Source of the DNA: an archaeon
Lineage (GTDB): Archaea; Thermoproteota; Nitrososphaeria; Conexivisphaerales; UBA164
DNA: 64,000 bases
Reading direction: 5' to 3'
Assembly: GCA_021792955.1 (NCBI GenBank)
Contig: JAJYTP010000001.1
Location: forward strand, 67,044 to 131,043
The notes beneath the pieces are model-generated. The model was not told the origin of the DNA and searched no databases. It saw nothing but the letters and a program-made list of their open reading frames with translations. Below, piece by piece: positions 48,813 to 57,950 of the stretch. Position 1 is the stretch's first letter, and every line of letters begins with the position of its first letter. A program made the translations under genes and the position numbers.

Positions 48813-48914
48813 ATCTGGGGATTCTAAGGCTGTAGCTATGGCGGACCTCCTCCGCAGTAGGAATGACATAATGAGAGGAGTACCTTATTAGCAGTAGACA
48901 GCCATCTCGATGGC

Positions 48915-49135
48915 ATGCCTAAGGAAGTGGTTGTCACAGGACGGGGACAGACGACCATACCCAAGGAGTACCGGCAAAAGCTGGGCATCAGGGAGGGTCC
49001 AGGCTGAAGGTTGATATCGAAGGTGAGAAGGTCACGTCCACCAAGGTGCCATCGCCCTTCGAACTGGCTGGAACGAGCAAATTGAGCAGGGAGGAGGCCT
49101 ACAGGCGGCTCGACATGATGATGGAGAAGGGCTGA
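48915..49135 (+). pseudogene. frameshifted AbrB/VapB-type antitoxin
   Basis: MPKEVVVTGRGQTTIPKEYRQKLGIREG then frameshift near 49000, continuing RLKVDIEGEKVTSTKVPSPFELAGTSKLSREEAYRRLDMMMEKG*. Confidence 0.8.
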
Positions 49136-49179
49136 TGCTCTTCGACAGCCGGTACTTCTGGGCGGTATTTGCAAAGTGA
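49135..49179 (+). pseudogene. truncated VapC-like PIN toxin N-terminus
   Basis: ATGA overlap with antitoxin; MLFDSRYFWAVFAK* only. Confidence 0.55.
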
Positions 49180-49288
49180 CACGCAAGGAACCCCATACGC
49201 TTTAGCCGTGGGTAGTTGACGGACGACCCTCATTTTACAGAATTCGAGACGGTATAGGTGTGAACCAAAAGCATAGGCCGCGAAACAT

Positions 49289-50563
49289 TCATTGCCCCAC
49301 CATCAGCGGCCACAGGTCGGGCGCCGGCGTGAGATTCAGCTGACCATACACGCTTGCAAGCGCCTGTTCATAGTGCTCGATGTCGCCGGATAGCAGGACG
49401 TGGGTCTGACCGTTGTAATATACCAATTCAAAGGATCGAGGAATGTTCGAAGCCAGGCCGGCGATCCTCGCCAGTTCATCCTTCTCCAGGGCCCTGTCTA
49501 GGCGGGGGACGCTAGACACCTCCATGACCGGCGCATTAACCCCCTCGTTAGCCTGGGAATTCCATGCAGACAGCACCGGCAGCTCCGCATGCACCCCCCA
49601 TTTTATGTTGCCCATGGATGGAAAGTGAATGAATGACGGGAGGTTGCTGGCCGCTATTACAAATGCAGGCGCCTCCGTCCTGCTGCCCGAATAATGGGAG
49701 AAGTACGACGCAAGTTTGATTTCCCTGCGCCTTTCGTGCATAAGCACAAGCATGCGCGGGTCCACGACATTGAACACGGAGAGCTGGTCAAGGCTGTCGG
49801 CACAATGGCTGAACGGCAACTCATGCAAACCATGCTCTTCACCGGCCCATATGCCACGGATCGCCAGCGCAACCGTTGGCTGAGACATCATGGCGTTGAG
49901 CGCCTTTACCCGCTCTGGCGCCATCTTAACCCACGTCGAGCCGTCATCGGCTTCGTGCAGAAGGCCATAACGAAGCGACGCCAGACTGTCTGTCACGTTG
50001 ACGCGCCAGAAGACGAACTGAATCCATGCAAAACGGGGTGACTGCGCCTCCACCGCCAGCACGAGCGAGTTCATGAACGAACCCACCGGCTCGTAAACCG
50101 GTTGCGACATGAAGTGCGCATCCCTGAGCGATACGTAGAACATGTGAAGGTCGTCCATCCTTGCCTCCTTCGAGCCGGGAGCTGGAATACCCTTCACCCT
50201 TGGGAAGCTCATGACCCCTTCACGAGGGTAGTTGAGGGTCATGGTTTTGTATGACATGGCGGGCGGTCCGAGGAACCAGATCATAGTCACCATGATAGCG
50301 ACCGAAGCCGATATCTGGACGGCGACGAAGGTCCAGATCGGGTAAATGGATAGATCAGCGACTAGGGAGACGACGATGCCGGCCACGGCAAGAAACGGCA
50401 TCAGGCTGCGGCCCTGTTTGACCCTGTACGGCAGCTTCAGGTAGCCGAACACGTCGTTCCAACCTGCAGGCCTGCCGCGAGGGTGCAGGAACCGTAACAG
50501 GTCACGGCGATAAATTATATAATAGAACAACCCAAGCGCAGGGAAAGGGAGCCACCAGAACAT
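49289..50563 (-). CDS. membrane protein, likely conjugation component
   Basis: N-terminal TMs and large soluble domain; divergent from the VirD4-like gene; CTTAAAAGG box 25 bp upstream. Confidence 0.55.
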   Translation of the reverse strand: MFWWLPFPALGLFYYIIYRRDLLRFLHPRGRPAGWNDVFGYLKLPYRVKQGRSLMPFLAVAGIVVSLVADLSIYPIWTFVAVQISASVAIMVTMIWFLGPPAMSYKTMTLNYPREGVMSFPRVKGIPAPGSKEARMDDLHMFYVSLRDAHFMSQPVYEPVGSFMNSLVLAVEAQSPRFAWIQFVFWRVNVTDSLASLRYGLLHEADDGSTWVKMAPERVKALNAMMSQPTVALAIRGIWAGEEHGLHELPFSHCADSLDQLSVFNVVDPRMLVLMHERRREIKLASYFSHYSGSRTEAPAFVIAASNLPSFIHFPSMGNIKWGVHAELPVLSAWNSQANEGVNAPVMEVSSVPRLDRALEKDELARIAGLASNIPRSFELVYYNGQTHVLLSGDIEHYEQALASVYGQLNLTPAPDLWPLMVGQ

Positions 50564-50599
50564 GAGAACATATTACGGACGCGCTTAAAAGGTGTCAAG

Positions 50600-50803
50600 T
50601 CAATCGAAATTCACGAAAGCTGGCTTTGCGCCTTTTCTGCCCAACTTCGGTGATAAATGCTCCGCGAGCCATTTTTCATGGTCGCAGAGGAATCCTATGT
50701 TCAGCATGCCGTTCTCCGATGTACCGTGTTCTCGTATTGGTGCACCGCACCACCAGCACTCCAGCTCCTTGTCCTTTGCCAGGCCTTGCTGCATTTTGTT
50801 CAC
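50600..50803 (-). CDS. small zinc-finger-like protein
   Basis: 67 aa, CWWCG...FLCDHE; GTG start 50803 (alternatively ATG 50794). Confidence 0.45.
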   Translation of the reverse strand: MNKMQQGLAKDKELECWWCGAPIREHGTSENGMLNIGFLCDHEKWLAEHLSPKLGRKGAKPAFVNFD

Positions 50804-50854
50804 TTATGGATGAGTATGAAGGCGGCCTTAAAAGGTGATGTTATACAATGTCAC

Positions 50855-52972
50855 ATGAACCAGCTTACGGATGACGACCTGAAGGGGCATGTGTTTGTGA
50901 TCGGCAGCACCGGAAGTGGGAAGTCCAATTTCCTCCTGTACACCATGGACTACATAGCAAAGCGCGGCGATTCAGCCGTGATATTCATAGACCCTCACGG
51001 CGAAGCCTCGCTGGACCTTGCGAGGATGGAGGGGGCCAGGGTCAAGCTGTTCGACCCATACTATTTGTCATTTGGTCTAAACCCGCTTGAGCTCGGCCCG
51101 TATGAATCGAAGGAGGAGCGCAAGCTCCTCATACAGACCCGCGTCGGCGAGCTTCTGATAACCATGGCCGACTTCTTCGGGGTGACCGTGGACCAGGCGC
51201 CCCGGTTGATCTGGATACTCCGGGGCGGGCTGTATTTTCTCTATTCCATTACGGACACGCCCACCTTTCTCGACCTTTATTACCTGCTCACCGACATCCT
51301 CTCGATGGAGAGCGACGATGTGGCCGCGCTATTTTCCTCCGTGGGCATCGACGATGAAATAATCCAGAGGACCCTGAGCGCCATATCCAGGCTTGAAGCG
51401 GCCGCGTTCACCGCCGTCCTCAACCGCATTTCAAACTTCGTCATGCCATCGGGGTCGCTCACCTCCCGCACCTTCTGCACGAGGAAGAGCACGGTGCCCT
51501 TCGAGGAGCTGCTCAGGCCGGGCTCGGTGTCCGCCTTCCGCATGTCCAAGTTCCAGCTGCCGGACGACTTCCGAAAAATGGCCACAAACACGCTTATAAT
51601 GGATATCTACTTCGCGGTGCAGAGGCGGATGAAGGCACTGGAGCGCGACGGCTCCGGTGCGATCACACCCGTATACATGGTCATCGATGAATTCCAGAAC
51701 GTGGCCGAGCTTGACATCCTGCAGACGATGCTCTCTGAAGCGCGCAAGTTCGGGCTGTACCTTATCGTGGCGCACCAGAACGTTTCGCAGGTCAGGGAGG
51801 AGCTGTTCAGGTCATTCGTGGGCAATACCGGCATGCTGGTGTCGTTCAGGGTCGGGCCTGAGGACGCCGCCGAAATGGCAAAGGCCATGGGAAAAAAGGA
51901 CCTGGCGAACACGCTGGTCGCCCTGCCGAACTGGGTCTGCGCAGTGAGGCGGAATCCAGTGGGGGGCGGAGGGCTGTCGGAGATATTCCTGTTGCACATG
52001 CCAAAGGTGCCTGGGCCAATTCGATCCGCCGATGCGGTGTTTGAAGAAGCAAGGAGGGCACCGTGGGGCGGCGCCGAGGAGGACAGGCATGTTTCGTACA
52101 GGGACGCGATCGAGAGCGAGATGGGGATGAAGGGGAGGCCAGGGCTGTCCCCGGCGAGGTGGACGATCCTGACCACGCTGACTATGAGGGGCCCACAGTG
52201 GAAGTACAAGGACCTGATGTGGAAGCTCTACCACGAATACGGCTGGGACGAATCGGTGACCCTGAGCTCGATCAACTACCTTGCGGACCTGGGGCTTGTG
52301 AAGGCATCGAGGCAGGGCGATGACGTCTTCTACGAGGCGGCCCATCCGGCCGTGGACAGGTACTTCCAGTCGGACATCAGGGGGCCAAGGGCGGGCGGCC
52401 CCGTCCATCAGGCCATAGTCCGGAGGCTGCTTCGCAGGTACTGGGAGATGGGCTACTGGTGCTCGGTGGATGATGGAAGCCCTGGGGACGACAGGCCGGA
52501 TATCCTGCTGTTCAGGCCGCTCATAACACAGAGCGACTGGAAGGGTGAGAGGAAGGCCATAAGGGAGCCGGCCAGGTGGGACTATTCAAACGTCACGGCA
52601 GTAGAGGTCGAGACCATGCTTGGGCACAGGGCGCAGCTCAAACACAACCTTGAGAAGAACAGGGTCTATGCGGCTACCACGTTCGTGACCGACTCCGAAG
52701 CCCACGCCGAGAGGCTGAAGGAGATACTCGGCGAAGGTAATGACTACACCGTTCTGGTCGAGAACATCGGGAAGGTCGAAGAGGAGGCGCCGGATGACCT
52801 GGACTCCTTCCTTGTAAGTCTAGTCAAGGATGGGTGGCCGGGGATGGCCGCTGCCGCGGGGCGGGCGCACGTGAGCAGGAGGACGGTCCAGAGGCACATG
52901 AAGGGCCTGATGCAACTGGGCGTGATCGTCCAAAGCGAAGAGGGCAAATACCGACCGGTCCATTTAATCTGA
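50855..52972 (+). CDS. VirD4/TraG/HerA-like ATPase with C-terminal winged-helix and PD-(D/E)XK-like domain
   Basis: HVFVIGSTGSGKSNFLLYT Walker A, VYMVIDEFQNVA Walker B, HQNVSQV; C-terminal RPDILLF...VTAVEVET...LKHNLEKN; start ATG 50855 preferred, 25 bp after CCTTAAAAGG. Confidence 0.85.
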   Translation: MNQLTDDDLKGHVFVIGSTGSGKSNFLLYTMDYIAKRGDSAVIFIDPHGEASLDLARMEGARVKLFDPYYLSFGLNPLELGPYESKEERKLLIQTRVGELLITMADFFGVTVDQAPRLIWILRGGLYFLYSITDTPTFLDLYYLLTDILSMESDDVAALFSSVGIDDEIIQRTLSAISRLEAAAFTAVLNRISNFVMPSGSLTSRTFCTRKSTVPFEELLRPGSVSAFRMSKFQLPDDFRKMATNTLIMDIYFAVQRRMKALERDGSGAITPVYMVIDEFQNVAELDILQTMLSEARKFGLYLIVAHQNVSQVREELFRSFVGNTGMLVSFRVGPEDAAEMAKAMGKKDLANTLVALPNWVCAVRRNPVGGGGLSEIFLLHMPKVPGPIRSADAVFEEARRAPWGGAEEDRHVSYRDAIESEMGMKGRPGLSPARWTILTTLTMRGPQWKYKDLMWKLYHEYGWDESVTLSSINYLADLGLVKASRQGDDVFYEAAHPAVDRYFQSDIRGPRAGGPVHQAIVRRLLRRYWEMGYWCSVDDGSPGDDRPDILLFRPLITQSDWKGERKAIREPARWDYSNVTAVEVETMLGHRAQLKHNLEKNRVYAATTFVTDSEAHAERLKEILGEGNDYTVLVENIGKVEEEAPDDLDSFLVSLVKDGWPGMAAAAGRAHVSRRTVQRHMKGLMQLGVIVQSEEGKYRPVHLI

Positions 52973-52986
52973 TCAAAATATTTTCA

Positions 52987-53433
52987 TTATGAAATTGCCT
53001 TTTTGATCAGTTCTCTTAATCTTTCATCAACTTCCTCATTCCATTCCGGTAGTGCAAATGCGGTGGGCCAAAGCGCTCCATCATCCAAGTGTGCCTTGTC
53101 GCTGAAACCTATTGTGGCGTACCTTGTCTTGAATTTACCTCTTTCTTGGAAAAAACAGATGATCGATTCATCCTTTTCATAAGCTGGCATACCGTACCAA
53201 GTTCGTGGCGTCAGATTAGGTGCTATCCTTTTTATCAGTGCGTGTATATTAGTTGCAATCGTCCGATCAGGTTCATTCATTTCTGATATTTTTCTAAAGA
53301 CTTCTTTTTCTAAATCCTCAATCTTTGGTCTAGCGCTCCTCTTTCTGATGGAGGCTAACTCCTTTGATCGCTCAGCCATTGCCTTTTTTTCCTCATCTGT
53401 AAACCCAGCATTGGCATTTTCTTTTGTTTCCAT
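52987..53433 (-). CDS. DUF1801-type protein
   Basis: IHALIKRIAPNLTPRTWYGMPAYEKDESIICFFQERGKFKTRYATIGFSDKAHLDDGALWPTAFAL. Confidence 0.8.
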   Translation of the reverse strand: METKENANAGFTDEEKKAMAERSKELASIRKRSARPKIEDLEKEVFRKISEMNEPDRTIATNIHALIKRIAPNLTPRTWYGMPAYEKDESIICFFQERGKFKTRYATIGFSDKAHLDDGALWPTAFALPEWNEEVDERLRELIKKAIS

Positions 53434-53541
53434 TGTCTCACTTATTTTTCTAGTCTAAATATATATAAGAATTTACTTTCAAAGTGGCATAAATACTGTA
53501 TTCGCTTAAAACTTTAATCAAATACCACTTGACCCGATCAG

Positions 53542-54159
53542 TTAGGTCGGAGCCGTAACGAGCTTCGATTGCACGGCAGTCATATTCCCTTCGAGGCGGG
53601 CCTTCAGCCTGCCGAACGTGGAGTCGTTGATCTCGTATGCCGTCACGTTCCGCCCGCTTTGGATGCATGCCTCGATTGTCGTGCCGCCCCCGGCCATGGG
53701 GTCAAGCACCAGGTCGCCTTCCTTCGTGAACGCTCCGATCAGCCGTCTCAGCTCGAGGGCGCTCTGCCCCCACCTGTGGAACCGCTTGTCCTCACCGCTG
53801 CCCATGATCGTATCATGAATGAACCCATGCCTGGCCTTTGGCGGCTTGAAGAACACAAGGACGGGCTTCCACATGGTGCGGAGCGTATACACCTGCTGTC
53901 CCTGTTTCAGCTGAAGCGACATGGTCCAGTAGTATGACAGCCACTTCCCAAGGCCGGCCATCTCCATGTCAAGATGCGATTGGCCGGCGTAGGCTATAAG
54001 CCAGCCGCCGGGTTTCAGAACCCTCTGGCCGAGGGCACCGAGGGCGTCCCACAGGTACATGTATTTTTTGCCGTATGGAGGGTCGGTCAAAATCAGGTCA
54101 ATTGATTCGGCCTTTATCTGCGCCTCCCTGAAGTCGCAGTGGTAAAGCTCAACGGTCAT
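53542..54159 (-). CDS. DNA (amino)methyltransferase
   Basis: LILTDPPYGKKYMYLW (DPPY) and LVLDPMAGGGTTIEACIQSGRNVTAYEI SAM motif. Confidence 0.9.
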   Translation of the reverse strand: MTVELYHCDFREAQIKAESIDLILTDPPYGKKYMYLWDALGALGQRVLKPGGWLIAYAGQSHLDMEMAGLGKWLSYYWTMSLQLKQGQQVYTLRTMWKPVLVFFKPPKARHGFIHDTIMGSGEDKRFHRWGQSALELRRLIGAFTKEGDLVLDPMAGGGTTIEACIQSGRNVTAYEINDSTFGRLKARLEGNMTAVQSKLVTAPT

Positions 54160-54208
54160 GCTCAGACATGCAAAATGGGCTTAAAAGGAAGCAGTAGCAT
54201 CGAACATC

Positions 54209-54661
54209 ATGAGGCTCATCGCTCACGACATCTTCGCCTTCGGGCTCGGCACATATGTCCTAGCCCAACTCGGCGCGGGGATAGCCTCTTCGGCCGCACT
54301 GGCGTTCTTACTTTCTGTGGCCGTGAACCGGATAATAGACGCGGGGCACTACCAGAAGAAAGGGCGCCCTGCCCGTTCCCATCTAACTCATTCTGTCTTC
54401 ACGGCACCGATCTGGGGGCTTCTCGTAGGGCTGGCAATTTCGTCCATCGCGCTATTTGTTCTTCATGTTGACCTTCTGCTCCCTGGTGCCATTGCGGGCA
54501 CGCTGGCTGCATTTGCACACCTCTTCCTGGATTCGCTTACAGAGGGCGGCGTGTTTCTGTGGAAGAAACGGATGGCCCTGGCGCACTTTAAGTACAACAA
54601 CGGCCTCGCGAACGGGCTCGCGATCATGGCTGGGGTGCTGATGCTGGTCGCCGCCGTCTGA
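54209..54661 (+). CDS. DUF1286-like membrane protein
   Basis: HDIFAFGLGTYV..., RSHLTHSVFTAPIWGLLVG, HLFLDSLTEGGVFLWKKRMALAHFKYNN. Confidence 0.75.
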   Translation: MRLIAHDIFAFGLGTYVLAQLGAGIASSAALAFLLSVAVNRIIDAGHYQKKGRPARSHLTHSVFTAPIWGLLVGLAISSIALFVLHVDLLLPGAIAGTLAAFAHLFLDSLTEGGVFLWKKRMALAHFKYNNGLANGLAIMAGVLMLVAAV

Positions 54662-56209
54662 TCATCCGTACTTCTCCCTGTAGAACCTCTGGATGGCCAC
54701 GGACACGTCCGCATATTTGTAGGCACCAGACTTGACGATGGTACTGAGGTACTTGGCGCGCCTTTCCAGCTCAGCCGCAAGCTCAGCCTCGTTCCATCCC
54801 TTCAGGGCCGCCACGGTCTGAAGACGGTAACTTTTCCGTGCGACCTCCAGTGGATCGGTCGGCATGATCAAATCCTCCCTTGCATTCCACCTGAACATAT
54901 CGATCAGCTCTCCCCTCATGCCCACCTCCTTTGACACCAGCGCCCGCCTCACCACGCTCCCGTCCTCCCTCCTGATCCGGTTCATCATGAGCAGGGACCA
55001 CATCAGCATCAGGGAGGCGTTGCCGACGTTCAGGGGCGGTGCGGCCATCCTGACCAGCGCGGCCTCCGGCGAGTCCGCGTGGAAAGAGCTGAGCGCGCCG
55101 TGCCCTGTAGAAGCGGCCTGGAACAGCGTCGATATCTCCTCGCCCCTCGCCTCCCCCACGACTATGTAATCCGGCCTGAGCCTGAGCGTCAGCTTTGCAA
55201 GGTCGAACAGGGTGACATCATAGCGTGCGTCCGATGAAATAGAATAGGAGGTGCGTGAATGAAGCCGCTCCCAGTGCTCCTGCGGGATCAGCAGCTCGGG
55301 GGTCTCCTCAACGGTCGCTATCTTGAGCGCCGGGTTGATCAGGGTGATCAGGGCGTTCATGGTGGTCGTTTTGCCAGACGCGGTTGGGCCGATCACCAGC
55401 ACGAACCCCTTCTCCTCCACTATCATCCAGTAGTAGGCGGCCAGCAGCGGCGAAATAGTCCCGGCCGCCACCAGGTGGCCGATGGACAGCGGCTCCCTTG
55501 GAAACTTTCGCATGTCGAAGGTGGAGCCCGGCAGCGATATTTCGTTTGAAAGGGTGGCGGCCAGCCTGTGGTTCTCCTTAGTGATGGCATCCACAAACGG
55601 CACCGACGTGGTGATGGCCTTTCCTGCCTTCTGGACGAGCCTCTGAACGTACTTCTTGAGCGTCTCTTCATCGCCAAACATGATGTTCGTATCAAGCCAG
55701 TCGAACTGCGGGTAACGACGGTGCACTGCGGCTAAAGGCACGCCGAACCCCTCACAGGAGATCTCCTCAATGTCGTCATCCCTCACAAGGACATCCACGA
55801 CCCCGTAGCCGACCGAATCCCGCATTATGTAATATTTCAGGGAGTTATAGGATTTCTTGACCTCTTCCACCGCGCCCAGGTCCTCGGCGGCCTGCCAGAT
55901 GAACTGGTCCACGTAGGCGGCCGGGTCCTCGGTTTCGATTGGCTTCAGCGAATAGTAAAGGGATTCCATGAGCAACGAATAGAGGCCCTGTTCGGCCTCG
56001 GACAGGGGCGGCTCCTGCACGGAATACGTGTGCTTCTCGCCGCTGTCGGCGATCATCACGTGCGCCTTCCCCACATCATATTCATCGATTATGGCCCCGA
56101 GGACGGCGGCGGTCAGGGGCCGGGTGCGGAAGGCGAGCGATCGAGTGGCCTTCTTGGGTGGTGACCTGACAGGGAACTTAAGGGGTAACTTGACAGAAGA
56201 TAACTTCAT
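54662..56209 (-). CDS. VirB11/GspE-family secretion ATPase
   Basis: VIGPTASGKTTTMNALITLINPALKIATVEETPEL, LRPDYIVVGEARGEE, STGHGALSSFHAD. Confidence 0.93.
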   Translation of the reverse strand: MKLSSVKLPLKFPVRSPPKKATRSLAFRTRPLTAAVLGAIIDEYDVGKAHVMIADSGEKHTYSVQEPPLSEAEQGLYSLLMESLYYSLKPIETEDPAAYVDQFIWQAAEDLGAVEEVKKSYNSLKYYIMRDSVGYGVVDVLVRDDDIEEISCEGFGVPLAAVHRRYPQFDWLDTNIMFGDEETLKKYVQRLVQKAGKAITTSVPFVDAITKENHRLAATLSNEISLPGSTFDMRKFPREPLSIGHLVAAGTISPLLAAYYWMIVEEKGFVLVIGPTASGKTTTMNALITLINPALKIATVEETPELLIPQEHWERLHSRTSYSISSDARYDVTLFDLAKLTLRLRPDYIVVGEARGEEISTLFQAASTGHGALSSFHADSPEAALVRMAAPPLNVGNASLMLMWSLLMMNRIRREDGSVVRRALVSKEVGMRGELIDMFRWNAREDLIMPTDPLEVARKSYRLQTVAALKGWNEAELAAELERRAKYLSTIVKSGAYKYADVSVAIQRFYREKYG

Positions 56210-56289
56210 GCAGAAGGATATGAAATTGGCTTAAAAGGCAAGCAAGGAACCTGCTATCATTTGTGAGTCTGACTACAGGAAAGACGCCC

Positions 56290-56604
56290 TCCACACTGGA
56301 TAGGCTGGCTCCCCCGCTCGCTGCATCAATCGGGTTCGGTGGAGCATCACGGCAACATAACCAACAGGGATCCAGGATGCTAAGGTGGATAATGGTGGAG
56401 TCAGCGAGGGTAGCGTCAGTCCATGATCCAAGATTGAAGTCATTCTAGGAGCGCGTCAGAGGGAGAAGGGGGGACAAGAAGGCGATCGTAGCGGTGGCGA
56501 ACAAGATGCTTCGGATAATCTGGTTCATGCTGACAAGGAGGGAGGAGCATCAGTCCACTAACAGGAAGAGGTACACAAAGAGGCTTAACCATATGGACGG
56601 CTAA
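56290..56604 (+). pseudogene. decayed IS110-family transposase C-terminus
   Basis: Multi-frame reading: ...GLAP/SLHQSGSVEHHGNIT/QQGSRMLRWIMVESARVASVHDPRLKSF*ERVRGRRGDKKAIVAVANKMLRIIWFMLTRREEHQSTNRKRYTKRLNHMDG*. Confidence 0.8.
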
Positions 56605-57134
56605 TTCACGAACGGCTGGCAGAAGGCAGGCTCAAGGAAGCAGCCCGGTGGCGTCTGTCATGAGTGGTACCGCCGTTGAATCTTTCGCCGGATTTGATTA
56701 CAGCGGCCATCCAAATTAAATGGGAGGAAATCTCTCATTATAAACATTAGATGATGATAACATACATTCTGTTCTCTATCGTGATCTCCCTTATTTTTTA
56801 GTTCGATTGTCTAAAGATCGAGGGGTTATCTGTTAAGGCCCACGAAGCATAACCCTTTGAATTATTTCCAGCTTTTGAGGTCATAGAGATGGTGATAAGG
56901 GGGCCAAAGGACAGGGCTTTGCTGATAAATATGGGTGATAAGTGGAAGAGGGTTCTTAATGACTTCCCTGAATTTAGGGATATGCTATTCCCCAACAACT
57001 CTTTAACTTGACGGGACAGTGTGACCGCCTTCAGGTAAGTATGCGCTGAACGATACAACGGCAGCCTACTCAGAGATAGGCATTTATGGCGAAGGATTAA
57101 GCTTAAGTACAATTACTACTAACTAGGAACCAAT

Positions 57135-57950
57135 ATGGAAAAAACGCCAGCCCCCACGCCAGCTGCGCTTGACCAGGAGTACCAAAAGGAGTTCACACGC
57201 CTTTGTGAAGCCAGCACCCCGGAGGGGCTCCTTAACGCCGCGTCTAGGTTAAGATCCGATGCTGATGGCCTGTTTATGAAAGACGACCTGGTCTCACGAT
57301 ACCATACTGCATTCAAATACAGGCTCGCTGCTGAGCTCACGGAGAGGGCCGCCGGCTTGCTGAAGGATGAAAATTTGGATTTATTAAACAGTGCCGGCGA
57401 TCTGTATCACTTCGCAGGTCACGCATTTCGGCGAATAGAGGAATTCAGGTGGGCCGGCGATGCCTATGCAAAATCAGGTGAATGTTTCATGAGGGAAATG
57501 CTGAAATTAAATGGCAGGAAAATGTTCATTGATTCATACGAAAAAAGCATACGTGCTTACCGCCGGGCAAAGGTCGTTTATACGGAAGTAGGCGATTACA
57601 GCCAGGCTGGCAGGATGTTCTTCCTGGAGCAGGGCCTTATTCAGAAAAAATTATCAAGGACCAACCCAATCGAAGCGGCCTTATTTATGGCCTGGGGCAT
57701 TATGAGCGGCTATGGCGAGAGCATCAGGAGGTGGTTCGTGGGCTATATCCTGGGCGTTGCCCTCTTCGGCATGATCTACCTTCATGGAGGCATGGGCGTT
57801 TTGCAGGCCTTCTACGTGTCATTTGGCAGGTCTCTGCTCATGAATACCACTTCATTGGGAGGCCCGATAATGTTGTTACAATTTGCGTATTCTTATTTCA
57901 ATCTGGGCCTCGGATTGACGATTATAGTGCGCAGGATGATCGGAAGATAG
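57135..57950 (+). CDS. TPR-like helical domain fused to ion-channel-like membrane domain
   Basis: TPR-like AxxxYxxAGxxF repeats then two TMs with pore-like FYVSFGRSLLMNTTSLGG and LGLTIIVRRM. Confidence 0.5.
   Translation: MEKTPAPTPAALDQEYQKEFTRLCEASTPEGLLNAASRLRSDADGLFMKDDLVSRYHTAFKYRLAAELTERAAGLLKDENLDLLNSAGDLYHFAGHAFRRIEEFRWAGDAYAKSGECFMREMLKLNGRKMFIDSYEKSIRAYRRAKVVYTEVGDYSQAGRMFFLEQGLIQKKLSRTNPIEAALFMAWGIMSGYGESIRRWFVGYILGVALFGMIYLHGGMGVLQAFYVSFGRSLLMNTTSLGGPIMLLQFAYSYFNLGLGLTIIVRRMIGR

Noticed and set aside
56798-57112. Minus-strand ORF of 104 aa and plus-strand fragment EVIEMVIRGPKDRALLINMGDKWKRVLNDFPEFRDML
   Set aside because: Possibly decayed coding sequence next to the IS110 remnant, but neither strand gives a recognisable product.
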